Origin: Lysobacter_I brunescens
Lineage (GTDB): Bacteria > Pseudomonadota > Gammaproteobacteria > Xanthomonadales > Xanthomonadaceae
Direction: 5' to 3'
Assembly (NCBI RefSeq): GCF_042677005.1
Contig: NZ_JBHTIF010000001.1
Location: 620,001-684,000, forward strand
Length of the DNA stretch: 64,000 bases
Part shown: positions 1 to 9,647 of the stretch, piece after piece
Numbering within the stretch: position 1 is the stretch's first letter
Layout of the letters: the number at the start of each line of letters is the position of its first letter
Notes under the pieces: generated by a model
Told to the model about the DNA's origin: nothing
What the model saw: the letters and a program-made list of their open reading frames with translations, nothing else
The model's database searches: none
Program-made: the position numbers and the translations under genes

Positions 1-3000
1 TGGCAGGGTATCGGCCACGCTGGCGCCGACCAGGTTCGACGGACCGGCATTGGTCACGACGATCTGGTACGACACCGTGCCGCCGGCCTGGACCGGCGTC
101 GCGGTCAGCAGGGTCTTGGCGATCGCGGCATCGGCGCTCGGCGCGCTGGGCGTGTTCGACGTGGAGCTGTTGTTGCCCGGCGTCGGGTCGGCGGTGGTCG
201 AAGCCACCGTGGCCGTGTTGCTCAGGCTGCCGGTGAAGTTCGCAGCCAGCGTGCCGGTGATCGTGAAGGTGCGCGTGGCGCCATTGGCGACCGTACCGAA
301 GGCGCAGTTCACGTCCTGGCCGGTCACGGTGCACGACGCACCGTCAGCGCCACCGACGCTCAGGCCGGTGACCGAGACCGAGACCGTGTCGGCCGTGGTC
401 ACGGCGGCAGCATCGGACGGACCGTTGTTGGTCACCGTCACGGTCCACGTCACCGTCTGGCCCGGCACGGCCGGATTCGGCGTGCCCTGGGTCTTGACGA
501 TGGACAGGTCGGCGCTGGCGTTGACCGGCGTCGGACCTGCGGTGCTGGTGCAGCGCACATCGGCCGGGCAGGTCGGATCGCCACCGCCACTCACGCTGGC
601 GGTATTGGTCACGCTCGGGGCCGCTGCTGCGGTCGGCGTCACCGGGATCACGAACGAGGTGCTGCCACCGGCCGCGAGGCCGGCCGGCACGGTGCAGGTC
701 ACCGTCTGGCCGGCGGCGGTGCAGCCTGCCGGCAGCGTGCCGATCGTCAGACCGGCCGGAATCGTGTCGGTGATCGTCGACACAGCGGTCGTCGCGGCCG
801 TGCCGGTGTTCGACAACTGCAGCGTGTAGCTCGCCGGGACACCCACGGTCCACGGCGAAGCCGAGGCCGTCTTCGTCAGCGTCAGCTGCACGACCGTGAG
901 CGTGTTCGACGTCGTGGCCGAGCAGCGCGCTGCCGCCGGACAGGTCGGATCGCCGCCACCGGACACCGTCTGCGTATTCACGATAGGCGATGCAGCCGAG
1001 GCCGTCGGCGTCACCGTGATCAGGAAGCCCGCGAAATTGCCAGCGGCGAGGCCGGCGGGCACCGTGCAGGTGACGGTCTGGCCGGCGACGGTGCAGCCCG
1101 CATCGACGGCATCGATCGTGACACCCGCAGCGATCGTGTCGCTCAGCGTCACGGGGGCGGTCGTCGCTGCAGTGCCAGTGTTGTTGACGCGGATGAGGTA
1201 CTGATACTGCTGGCCGGCGATGAAGGTCGGCGCACTGGAGACCTTGCCTGCGGTCAGCTGCGGCGCATTGATCGGGGTCGGGCCGGCGGTGCTGGTGCAG
1301 CGTGCATCGGCCGGGCAGGTCGGATCGCCGCCGCCGCTCACGGTCGCCGTGTTCGTTACGCTCGCGCCGGCCGCCAGGGTCGGCGTCACCGGGATCACGA
1401 ACGAAGTGCTGCCACCGGCTGCGAGGCCGGCCGGCACGGTGCAGGTCACCGTCTGACCGGCGGCGGTGCAGCCCGCCGGCAGCGTGCCGATCGTCAGACC
1501 GGTCGGAATCGTATCGGTGATCGTCGACACCGCCGTCGTCGCCGCGGTGCCGGTGTTCGACAGCTGCAGCGTGTAGCTCGCCGGGACACCCACGGTCCAC
1601 GGCGAAGCCGAGGCCGTCTTGGTCAGCGTCAGCTGCGGCGCATTCACCGGCGTCGGGCCGGCGGTGCTGGTGCAGCGCGCATCAGCCGGGCAGGTCGGAT
1701 CGCCACCGCCACTCACGGTGGCCGTGTTCGTCACGCTCGTACCGGCCGCCAAGGTCGGCGTCACCGGGATCACGAACGAAGTGCTGCCACCAGCCGCCAG
1801 GCCGGCGGCCACGGTGCAGGTCACCGTCTGGCCGGCGGCGGTGCAGCCCGCCGGCAGCGTGCCGATCGTCAGACCGGTCGGAATGGTGTCGGTGATCGTC
1901 GACACCGCCGTCGTCGCAGCGGTGCCGGTGTTCGACAGTTGCAGCGTGTACGACGCCGGCACACCGACGGTCCACGGCGAAGCCGAAGCGGTCTTGCTCA
2001 GGGTCAGCTGCGGCGCGTTGATCGGCGTCGGGCCGGCGGTGCTGGTGCAGCGCGCATCGGCCGGACAGGTCGGATCGCCACCGCCACTCACGGTGGCCGT
2101 GTTCGTCACGCTCGTACCGGCCGTAAGGGTCGGCGTCACCGGGATCACGAACGAGGTGCTGCCGCCGGCTGCGAGGCCGGCCGGCACGGTGCAGGTCACC
2201 GTCTGACCGGCGGTGGTGCAGCCCGCCGGCAGCGTGCCGATCGTCAGACCGGTCGGAATGGTGTCGGTGATCGTCGACACCGCCGTCGTCGCAGCAGTGC
2301 CGGTGTTCGACAACTGCAGCGTGTAGCTCGCCGGCACACCGACGGTCCACGGCGAAGCACTCGCGGTCTTGCTCAGCGTCAGCTGCGGCGCATTCACCGG
2401 CGTCGGGCCGGCGGTGCTGGTGCAGCGTGCATCGGCCGGACAGGTCGGATCGCCACCGCCGGACACACTCGCCGTGTTCGTCACGCTCGCGCCAGCCGCC
2501 AAGGTCGGCGTCACCGGGATCACGAACGAGGCACTGCCGCCGGCCGCCAGGCCGGCCGGCACGGTGCAGGTCACGGTCTGGCCGGCGGCAGTGCAGCCCG
2601 CCGGCAGCGTGCCGATCGTCAGACCGGTCGGAATCGTGTCGGTGATCGTCGACACCGCCGTCGTCGCTGCGGTGCCGGTATTGCTCAGCTGCAGCGTGTA
2701 CGACGCCTGCACACCGACGGTCCACGGCGAAGCCGAAGCGGTCTTGCTCAGCGTCAGCTGCGGCGCATTCACCGGCGTCGGGCCGGCGGTGCTGGTGCAG
2801 CGTGCATCGGCCGGACAGGTCGGATCGCCACCGCCGGACACACTCGCCGTGTTCGTCACGCTCGCGCCAGCCGCCAGGGTCGGCGTCACCGGGATCACGA
2901 ACGAAGTGCTACCACCGGCCGCCAGGCCGGCGGCCACGGTGCAGGTGACGATCTGGCCGGCCGCAGTGCAGCCCGCCGGCAGGGTGCCGATCGTCAGACC

Positions 3001-5340
3001 GGTCGGAATGGTGTCGGTGATCGTCGCGACGGCGGTGGTCGCGGCGTTACCGGTGTTGCTCAGCTGCAGCGTGTAGCTCGCCGGCACGCCGACGGTCCAC
3101 GGCGAAGCGCTCGCGGTCTTGCTCAGCGTCAGCTGCGGCGCATTCACCGCAGTCGTCACGCTGCTGGTGCAGCGCGCGTCGGCCGGGCAGGTCGCGTCAC
3201 CGCCACCGGTTGCGATTGCGGTGTTGGTCACGCTGTTGCCGGCCGCCAGGGTCGGCGTCACCGGGATCACGAACGAGGCGCTGCCGCCCGCAGCCAATCC
3301 GGCCGGCACGTTGCACGACACCGCCTGGCCGCTGGCGAGACACGCCGCAGGCAGCGTGCCGATCGTCAGACCGGTCGGAATGGTGTCCAGCACCGTGACA
3401 TTGGCCGTGGTCGCGGCCGTGCCGGTATTGCTCACCGTCAGCGTGTAAGACGCCGGCACGCCCACCGTGAACGAAGCGGCCGAGGCCGTCTTGGTCATCG
3501 TCAGCTGCGGCGCATTGATCGTCGTCGGACCCACCGAGCTGGTGCAGCGTGCTTCCGCACCGCAACCCGGGTCACCGCCACCGCTGACGGTCGCGGTGTT
3601 CGTCACGCTGGTGCCGGCAGCCAGGGTCGGGGTCACCGGGATCACGAACGAGGCACTGCCGCTCACGGCCAGGCCGGCGGCGATGGTGCAGGTGACGGTC
3701 TGGCCGGCGGCGGTGCAGCCTGCCGGCAGCGTGCCGATGGTCAGGCCCGTCGGGATCGTGTCGGTGATGGTCGCGGTCGCCGTGGTGGCGACGCCACCCG
3801 TGTTGGTGACCTGCAGCGTGTAGCTCGCCGGCACGCCGACCGTCCACGGGCTGGCGCTCGCGGTCTTGGTCATCGTCAGGAACGGCGGCGGCGGCGGGGT
3901 GTTCACGCACGCAGCGTTGTCGGTGGCGGCGCCACCTTCCTGCCCGCCGGGCAGAGACACCGCGTTGTACAGGCCGCTGCCCGGGGTGGGCACGCCGGCG
4001 CACACGGTCACCGCCGTGTTCGCGGCATAGGTATAGGTGATCGTGAGGTTGTAGGTATGGGTGACGCCTGCGGCGATCGTCGTGCCCGCCGGGGCCAGGG
4101 CGTAGGCGCCGCCGGTGGCCGAGGAACCGCCCGCAGGCGCGCCCGCACCGCTGGTGGTCCAGGTGGCACCGGAGATATTGATGTTGGCCGGGAAGACCGG
4201 CGCATCGCTCAGCGGACCGTAGGTGCCGGAAGCGGCACCCGAATTGGTCACGGTGACGGTATAGGTCACGGTGTAGATGCCGGCCACGGACGGACCCGTG
4301 GCGACGCCAGCCGTCTTGGCGGCATTGAGGTTCGGCCGGTCCACTGCGGAGGTGACGCTGCCGGTGCAGCGCGCATCCGCCGGGCAGGTGGCGTCGCCGC
4401 CGCCGCTGGCCGTCGCGGTGTTGGTGACGCTGGCGGCTGCGGCCGCAGTCGGCGTCACCGGGATGATCACGTTGGTCGATGCAGCCGCTGCGAGCGGCAC
4501 GGTGAACGTGCAGGTCACCGTCTGGCCGGCAGCCGTACAGGCGGCCGGCAGCGTGCCGATCGTGAGGCCCGCCGGGATGGTATCGGTGACCGTGATGTTG
4601 CCGGAGGTCGTTGCGGTTCCGGTGTTGGTGACCGTGAGCGTGTAGCTCGCCGGCACGCCGACGGTGAACGAGGCCGCGCTCGCGGTCTTGGTCATCGTCA
4701 GCTGCGGACGGTTGACCGTGGTGCCGACGGTGGAGGTGTTGTTGCCTGCGCAGGTGACCGGCGCGCCGGAGCAGTCCGGATCGGTCACACCGGTGGGCGG
4801 AACGATGGTCGCGGTGTTGGAGATGCTGGCGGCTGCGGACGCAGTGACGCTGCAGGTGATGGTCAGGGTGGCGCTGCCGCCGCTGGCGATGGCGGCGTTG
4901 GTCCAGGTGCCGGTGCCGGTGGCGCCGGGCGCGATCGTGCCGACATTGAAGGTGCCGGTGGACGGGGTGTAGCTGCAGCCGCTCAGGCCGGCGGGCAGGG
5001 ATTCGACCAGGGAGAAGGTGTCGGAGGCGAGGATGGCGCTCGGGCCGCCATTGCTCACGGTGAGCGTGTAGGTCAGGGTCTGACCGACGACGACCGGATT
5101 CGGGCTGGCCGTCTTGACGAGACTGAGGTTGGTGGTGCGGGTGATGGTGTCGCTGTCCGTCGCGGTGTTGTTCGCCGCGTTCGGATCGGTGACCGTGGCG
5201 GGCGTCGTGACCGAGGCGGTATTGACCGCGCTCTGGGCCAGGACGGCCGGACTCGCGACGAACGCGGCGGCACCGAAGACGAAGGCTGCGCCGATGCAAC
5301 GACGCGCGCGGTCGACGAAACAGGTCAGATTCGCAAGCAC
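1..5340 (-). CDS. Giant exported DUF11-repeat surface protein, N-terminal part (3' end outside window)
   Basis: The frame read leftward from a GTG codon at 5340-5338 stays open to the window edge (1,780 codons, no stop). The start is supported by a GGGGGAG Shine-Dalgarno 6-7 bases upstream and by a signal peptide: a basic stretch (FVDRARR), a hydrophobic core (GAAFVFGAAAFVAS) and a probable cut after VLA at residue 35. The mature part is an array of beta-sandwich DUF11-type modules with the hallmarks SLVKTASPNPVVVGQ, YTLTVSNGG and SVTNTATV. Most modules carry paired cysteines (AGCTTAGQTVTC and DPTCPADARC), which may form disulfides in the exported protein. Around residues 440-480 there is a different stretch with PGSGLYNAVSLPGGQEGG and a PPPPP linker. 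Such proteins are usually secreted or surface-bound adhesin-like stalks; the anchor would be in the missing C-terminus. Function is inferred from architecture only. Confidence 0.85.
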   Translation of the reverse strand, partial: MLANLTCFVDRARRCIGAAFVFGAAAFVASPAVLAQSAVNTASVTTPATVTDPNAANNTATDSDTITRTTNLSLVKTASPNPVVVGQTLTYTLTVSNGGPSAILASDTFSLVESLPAGLSGCSYTPSTGTFNVGTIAPGATGTGTWTNAAIASGGSATLTITCSVTASAAASISNTATIVPPTGVTDPDCSGAPVTCAGNNTSTVGTTVNRPQLTMTKTASAASFTVGVPASYTLTVTNTGTATTSGNITVTDTIPAGLTIGTLPAACTAAGQTVTCTFTVPLAAAASTNVIIPVTPTAAAAASVTNTATASGGGDATCPADARCTGSVTSAVDRPNLNAAKTAGVATGPSVAGIYTVTYTVTVTNSGAASGTYGPLSDAPVFPANINISGATWTTSGAGAPAGGSSATGGAYALAPAGTTIAAGVTHTYNLTITYTYAANTAVTVCAGVPTPGSGLYNAVSLPGGQEGGAATDNAACVNTPPPPPFLTMTKTASASPWTVGVPASYTLQVTNTGGVATTATATITDTIPTGLTIGTLPAGCTAAGQTVTCTIAAGLAVSGSASFVIPVTPTLAAGTSVTNTATVSGGGDPGCGAEARCTSSVGPTTINAPQLTMTKTASAASFTVGVPASYTLTVSNTGTAATTANVTVLDTIPTGLTIGTLPAACLASGQAVSCNVPAGLAAGGSASFVIPVTPTLAAGNSVTNTAIATGGGDATCPADARCTSSVTTAVNAPQLTLSKTASASPWTVGVPASYTLQLSNTGNAATTAVATITDTIPTGLTIGTLPAGCTAAGQIVTCTVAAGLAAGGSTSFVIPVTPTLAAGASVTNTASVSGGGDPTCPADARCTSTAGPTPVNAPQLTLSKTASASPWTVGVQASYTLQLSNTGTAATTAVSTITDTIPTGLTIGTLPAGCTAAGQTVTCTVPAGLAAGGSASFVIPVTPTLAAGASVTNTASVSGGGDPTCPADARCTSTAGPTPVNAPQLTLSKTASASPWTVGVPASYTLQLSNTGTAATTAVSTITDTIPTGLTIGTLPAGCTTAGQTVTCTVPAGLAAGGSTSFVIPVTPTLTAGTSVTNTATVSGGGDPTCPADARCTSTAGPTPINAPQLTLSKTASASPWTVGVPASYTLQLSNTGTAATTAVSTITDTIPTGLTIGTLPAGCTAAGQTVTCTVAAGLAAGGSTSFVIPVTPTLAAGTSVTNTATVSGGGDPTCPADARCTSTAGPTPVNAPQLTLTKTASASPWTVGVPASYTLQLSNTGTAATTAVSTITDTIPTGLTIGTLPAGCTAAGQTVTCTVPAGLAAGGSTSFVIPVTPTLAAGASVTNTATVSGGGDPTCPADARCTSTAGPTPINAPQLTAGKVSSAPTFIAGQQYQYLIRVNNTGTAATTAPVTLSDTIAAGVTIDAVDAGCTVAGQTVTCTVPAGLAAGNFAGFLITVTPTASAASPIVNTQTVSGGGDPTCPAAARCSATTSNTLTVVQLTLTKTASASPWTVGVPASYTLQLSNTGTAATTAVSTITDTIPAGLTIGTLPAGCTAAGQTVTCTVPAGLAAGGSTSFVIPVTPTAAAAPSVTNTASVSGGGDPTCPADVRCTSTAGPTPVNASADLSIVKTQGTPNPAVPGQTVTWTVTVTNNGPSDAAAVTTADTVSVSVTGLSVGGADGASCTVTGQDVNCAFGTVANGATRTFTITGTLAANFTGSLSNTATVASTTADPTPGNNSSTSNTPSAPSADAAIAKTLLTATPVQAGGTVSYQIVVTNAGPSNLVGASVADTLP
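574..3567 (-). repeat. Tandem ~375-bp coding repeats (DUF11 modules)
   Basis: The motif coding GGGDPTCP recurs at 574, 946, 1321, 1696, 2071, 2446, 2821 and 3193, with steps of 372 or exactly 375 bp, and in degenerate form near 3567 and 4390. Each 125-residue unit reads PQLTLSKTASASPWTVG at its start, DTIPTGLTIGTLPAGC in the middle and GGGDPTCPADARCTS at its end. Neighbouring units differ at only scattered positions, so the copies are recent or kept alike by recombination. Copy number probably varies between strains. Confidence 0.9.
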
Positions 5341-5918
5341 TGAAACTCCCCCAGGCCGTGCCGCCCCGAATGCGACACCGACCGAATCCCGGATCGAAGC
5401 TCCCGGCAAATACCGGAAGCGCAATGGTTGTGTTTCCCCGTTCCCGGACCGCGGACCGGTTACCGCCACTTCGAAACCCGGATGCCCGTCCCTCGGACAT
5501 CCGACTCACGTACACAATCAGATAGCGCCGCCTGCCCTCGCGGGCACAGCGACTGTGACTGCCATTGCAAATTCCGTGCCAAGCGTCACCGTTGTCGATC
5601 GCGAAACCTGTATGTCCCTGATTGGGCTGGCGATCCGGCGTGTACGAAGTCCAGCCCTTTGGCCATGACCTGTCTGCGCCCAGCGTCACATTTTAGCCGT
5701 TTGTGGGCAACGGATTCGACTGCTTTCCTGTGACAGTCGACCATATAACCTCCGGGAATGACCTGTTCGTCCCCGCCAGGACAAGCGCGGATTTCGTGAC
5801 AAGCGCCTGCCCCTGCTAGAATTTTCGCTCTAGCCCCACTTTTCCGCGCAAGCGTTGGCCCTCTCCCGGGCCACACGCGCCGTCGGGCTGCGCGAATCGC
5901 CTTCAGGACCCCCCCGCC
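5341..5918. other. Intergenic region between divergent genes, no gene seen
   Basis: This 578-base gap separates the DUF11 gene (-) from the indolepyruvate oxidoreductase gene (+). I see no convincing open frame of its own and no RNA gene. It must hold the promoters for both genes. The only recognisable plus-strand candidate is listed separately. Confidence 0.6.
5796..5822 (+). promoter_or_regulatory. Candidate sigma70 promoter for indolepyruvate oxidoreductase
   Basis: GTGACA (5796-5801) is followed after 15 bases by TAGAAT (5817-5822), which is preceded by TGC and so resembles an extended -10. It lies about 97 bases upstream of the ATG. The spacer is shorter than ideal, so this is a weak call. 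Confidence 0.35.
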
Positions 5919-8900
5919 ATGGCCAGTTCCACCGACCTCCGCTCGCCGGCAGCCGGCACGCCCGCCGTCGATCGCGACTACACCCTGGACCACAAGTTCA
6001 CCCGGACCGAAGGCCGCATCTACCTCTCGGGCGTGCAGGCGCTGGTTCGCCTGCCGATCATGCAGCGCCTGCGCGACCAGGCCGCCGGCCTGAACACCGC
6101 CGGCTTCGTCAGTGGCTATCGCGGCAGCCCGCTGGGCGGCTTCGACCTGGAACTGTGGAAAGCCAAGAAGCACCTCGGCAGTGCCGGCGTGAAGTTCACC
6201 CCCGGCCTCAACGAGGACCTGGGCGCGACGATGGTCTGGGGCACCCAGCAGACCAACCTGTTCCCGGGCGCGAAGGTCGATGGCGTGTTCGGCATGTGGT
6301 ACGGCAAGGGCCCGGGCGTGGACCGCTGCGGCGACGTGTTCAAGCACGCCAACGCCGCCGGCACCTCGAAGTTCGGCGGCGTGCTGGCGCTGGCCGCCGA
6401 CGACCACGCCTGCCGCAGTTCCACCCTGCCCCACGGCAGCGAAGGCGAATTCCAGTCCGCGCTCATGCCGGTGCTCAACCCGGCCGGCGTGCAGGACATC
6501 CTCGACATGGGCCTCATTGGTTTTGCCATGTCGCGCTACACTGGCCGCTGGGTCGGCTTCAAGACGATCGCGGAAACCGTGGAATCGTCGGCATCGGTCG
6601 ACGTGAATCCGCTGGCGCTGGACATCCTCACGCCGGACGACTTCGAGATGCCGCTCGGCGGCCTCAACATCCGCTGGCCGGATCCGCCGCTCGACCAGGA
6701 AATGCGCCTGCATCGCTATGCGGTGAAGGCCGCGCAGGCATTCGCGCGCGCAAACCGCATCGACCGCGTGGTGATCGATTCGCCGAACGCGCGCCTGGGC
6801 ATCGTCACCACCGGCAAGAGCTATCTCGACGTGCTGCAGGCCCTGGAATACCTCGGCCTCGATGCGCGCGCCTGCGCCGACCTCGGCATCCGCGTCTACA
6901 AGGTCGGCATGACCTGGCCGCTGGAACCGATGGGCATCCGCGCCTTCGCGCGCGGCCTGCAGGACATCCTCGTCGTCGAGGAGAAACTCAGCTTCATCGA
7001 AAGCCAGATGAAGGAGCTGTTCTACAACTTCGACGGCGACCGTCCTTCGATCGTCGGCAAGTTCGACGAGAGCGGCGACTGGATCCTGCCCTCGACCGGC
7101 GAACTGACGCCGGCACGCATCGCGATGGTCATCGCGCGCCGCATCCAGAAGTTCCACGACAGCGAACAGATCCGCGACGTGCTGGCGTGGATCGAGCAGA
7201 AGGAAGGCGAGCTCGCCCTGCCCCGCGCCAGCTTCCCGCGCGTGCCGCATTACTGCAGCGGCTGCCCGCACAACACCTCGACCAAGGTGCCGGAAGGGTC
7301 GCGCGCGCTCGGCGGCATCGGCTGCCACTACATGGTCACGTGGATGGACCGCAGCACCGACACCTTCACCCATATGGGCGGCGAAGGCGTCACGTGGTGC
7401 GGGCAGTCGGCATTCACCGAGACCGAGCACGTCTTCCAGAATCTCGGCGATGGCACCTACTTCCACTCCGGCTCGCTGGCGATCCGCCAGTCGATCGCCG
7501 CCGGCGTGAACATCACCTACAAGATCCTCTACAACGACGCGGTCGCGATGACCGGCGGCCAGCCGGTCGACGGCACGCTGACCGTGCCGCAGATCGCGCA
7601 GCAGATGCGCGCCGAGGGCGTATACACGATCTACGTCGTCAGCGACGACATCACCAAGTGGACGCGCCAGCGCCACCTGTTCCCGTCGGACATCGAGTAC
7701 TACGACCGCCGCGACCTGGACGAAGTGCAGAAGAAGCTGCGCAAGGCCAAGGGCGTGAGCGTGATGATCTACGACCAGACCTGCGCGACCGAGAAACGCC
7801 GCCGCCGCAAGCGCGGCAAGCTGCCGGATCCGCAGAAGCGCGTGGCGATCAACTCGCTGGTCTGCGAAGGCTGCGGCGACTGCGGCGTGAAGAGCTTCTG
7901 CGTGTCGGTGCTGCCGAAGGAAACCGAATTCGGCCGCAAACGCGAGATCGACCAGAGCAACTGCAACAAGGACTACAGCTGCGTCGAAGGCTTCTGCCCT
8001 AGCTTCGTCACCGTGCACGGCGGCCAGCTGAAGAAGGGCAAGAAGGCCAACGCAGCGGACCGACTGAACGACCTGCCGATGCCGAGCTTCGCCAGCGGCC
8101 TCGACAAGCCCTGGAACATCCTCATCACCGGCGTCGGCGGCACCGGCGTGGTGACGATCGGCGCGCTGCTCGGCATGGCCGGCCATCTCGAAGGCAAGGG
8201 CGCGACCGTGCTCGACCAGACCGGCCTGGCACAGAAGGGCGGCGCGGTCACCACGCACATCCGCATCGCGAAGGCGCCTGACGACATCCACGCCGTGCGC
8301 ATCGCCGCCGGGGAGGCCGACCTGGTGCTCGGCTGCGACATGGTCGTCGTCAACGATTACTGGGCGCTGTCGAAGATCCGCGAAGGCCGCAGTCGCGTCG
8401 TGCTCAACAGCTACGAAGCGATGCCCGGCACCTTCACCACACGTCCGGACATGCAGTTCCCGGCGGCCGACATCGTGTCCGCCGTGCGCACCGCGCTGGG
8501 CGGCAAGGACCCGGACCTCGTCGACGCCACCCAGCTCGCCACCGCGCTGATGGGTGACGCGATCGCGGCGAATCTCTTCATGCTCGGCTATGCCTGGCAG
8601 CAGGGCCTGGTGCCGATCTCGTTCGACGCGATCATGCGCGCGGTCGAGCTCAACGGCGCCGCCGTGCAGATGAACAAGACCGCGTTCGCCTGGGGCCGCC
8701 TCGCCGCGATCGACCTGCCGGCCGTGGTCGAGGCCGCTGGCGTCGTGCGCAACGCGCCGACCGCCGCCGAAGCCACGCCGCATGCGCTGCCGCTGCTCGC
8801 GCCCACCGCGTCGGAAGGCCATGAATCGGGCCTGATGCCGCAGAACGCCGACCTGCGCAGCGCCGACGAACTGCGTCATGTGCCGGCCAACGGCAGCGGC

Positions 8901-9569
8901 GACATCTTCCAGCCGCTCGATGATGCACGCCTGTCGCGTTCACTCGACGAGATCATCGCCCGCCGCGTCGCATTCCTCACCGATTACCAGGATGCGGCGT
9001 ACGCGAAGCGCTACGCCGACCTCGTCGGCAAGGTGCGCAGCGCCGAGCAGGCGAAGGTGCCGGGCTCGACCGACCTGTCCGAAGCGGTCGCGCGCTACGC
9101 CTTCAAGCTGATGGCGTACAAGGACGAGTACGAAGTCGCGCGCCTGTACACCAGCGGCGAGTTCAGGCGCCGGATCGAGCAGCAGTTCGAAGGCGACTTC
9201 AAGGTCCACTTCCACCTTGCGCCGCCGCTGCTGGCGAAGAAGAACGCGCAGGGTCAGCTGATGAAGCGCGAATACGGCCCGTGGGTGTTCACCGCGTTCA
9301 GGTTCCTGGCGAAGCTGCGCGGCCTGCGCGGCGGCACCTTCGACATCTTCGGCTACACCGAGGAGCGGAAGATGGAGCGCAAGCTGATCGCCGACTACTT
9401 CGCCACCGTCGATACGCTGCTCGGCAAGCTCGGCAGCGACAACCTCGCGCTCGCCGCCGAGATCGCCGCGATTCCCGAACATATCCGCGGCTACGGCCAC
9501 GTCAAGGAAGCGCACCTGCACAAGGCCAAGGCGCGCGAGGCGGAGCTGCTGAAGAAGTACGCCGGCTGA
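5919..9569 (+). CDS. Indolepyruvate ferredoxin oxidoreductase, fused multi-domain form
   Basis: This 1,216-residue protein combines the subunits of indolepyruvate (2-oxoacid) ferredoxin oxidoreductase in one chain, as is usual in proteobacteria. It would oxidatively decarboxylate aryl-pyruvates from aromatic amino-acid transamination to acyl-CoA, passing electrons to ferredoxin. In order: an N-terminal pyrimidine-binding region with GYRGSPLG (about 66-73); CSGCPHNTST (about 445); a thiamine-diphosphate site with GDGTYFHSG (about 510) and YNDAVAMTGGQP; a cysteine-rich iron-sulfur-like segment CEGCGDCGVKSFC (about 648) with further Cys in NCNKDYSC; a gamma domain with GVGGTGVVTIG (about 737) and QKGGAV (about 772); and a C-terminal extension typical of the fused family. 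It appears monocistronic and ends at a strong hairpin. Cytoplasmic. The family is certain; the exact substrate is inferred. Confidence 0.93.
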   Translation: MASSTDLRSPAAGTPAVDRDYTLDHKFTRTEGRIYLSGVQALVRLPIMQRLRDQAAGLNTAGFVSGYRGSPLGGFDLELWKAKKHLGSAGVKFTPGLNEDLGATMVWGTQQTNLFPGAKVDGVFGMWYGKGPGVDRCGDVFKHANAAGTSKFGGVLALAADDHACRSSTLPHGSEGEFQSALMPVLNPAGVQDILDMGLIGFAMSRYTGRWVGFKTIAETVESSASVDVNPLALDILTPDDFEMPLGGLNIRWPDPPLDQEMRLHRYAVKAAQAFARANRIDRVVIDSPNARLGIVTTGKSYLDVLQALEYLGLDARACADLGIRVYKVGMTWPLEPMGIRAFARGLQDILVVEEKLSFIESQMKELFYNFDGDRPSIVGKFDESGDWILPSTGELTPARIAMVIARRIQKFHDSEQIRDVLAWIEQKEGELALPRASFPRVPHYCSGCPHNTSTKVPEGSRALGGIGCHYMVTWMDRSTDTFTHMGGEGVTWCGQSAFTETEHVFQNLGDGTYFHSGSLAIRQSIAAGVNITYKILYNDAVAMTGGQPVDGTLTVPQIAQQMRAEGVYTIYVVSDDITKWTRQRHLFPSDIEYYDRRDLDEVQKKLRKAKGVSVMIYDQTCATEKRRRRKRGKLPDPQKRVAINSLVCEGCGDCGVKSFCVSVLPKETEFGRKREIDQSNCNKDYSCVEGFCPSFVTVHGGQLKKGKKANAADRLNDLPMPSFASGLDKPWNILITGVGGTGVVTIGALLGMAGHLEGKGATVLDQTGLAQKGGAVTTHIRIAKAPDDIHAVRIAAGEADLVLGCDMVVVNDYWALSKIREGRSRVVLNSYEAMPGTFTTRPDMQFPAADIVSAVRTALGGKDPDLVDATQLATALMGDAIAANLFMLGYAWQQGLVPISFDAIMRAVELNGAAVQMNKTAFAWGRLAAIDLPAVVEAAGVVRNAPTAAEATPHALPLLAPTASEGHESGLMPQNADLRSADELRHVPANGSGDIFQPLDDARLSRSLDEIIARRVAFLTDYQDAAYAKRYADLVGKVRSAEQAKVPGSTDLSEAVARYAFKLMAYKDEYEVARLYTSGEFRRRIEQQFEGDFKVHFHLAPPLLAKKNAQGQLMKREYGPWVFTAFRFLAKLRGLRGGTFDIFGYTEERKMERKLIADYFATVDTLLGKLGSDNLALAAEIAAIPEHIRGYGHVKEAHLHKAKAREAELLKKYAG

Positions 9570-9592
9570 TCCTCGATCCACCAGAGCTGAAA

Positions 9593-9623
9593 GCGAAGGC
9601 CCCGGTCATGCCGGGGCCTTCGC
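9593..9623. terminator. Bidirectional hairpin terminator
   Basis: A perfect 13-bp stem, gcgaaggccccgg (9593-9605) paired with 9611-9623 around a 5-base loop, lies between the convergent oxidoreductase and M56 genes. Short T runs flank it on both sides, so it can serve both strands. Confidence 0.8.
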
Positions 9624-9647
9624 GTTTCCGCAGACAGCGTTCGATGC

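Noticed and set aside
574..3567. Regularly spaced repeats that might be read as a CRISPR array or satellite
   Set aside because: The period is a multiple of three in an open frame, units are 372-375 bp and code for a recognisable DUF11 module; there are no short repeats with unique spacers.
5586..8879. Very long open frame on the minus strand opposite indolepyruvate oxidoreductase
   Set aside because: It is the antisense reading of a strongly conserved gene; His/Arg/Ala/Asp-rich composition with no domain is the usual product of high-G+C antisense frames.
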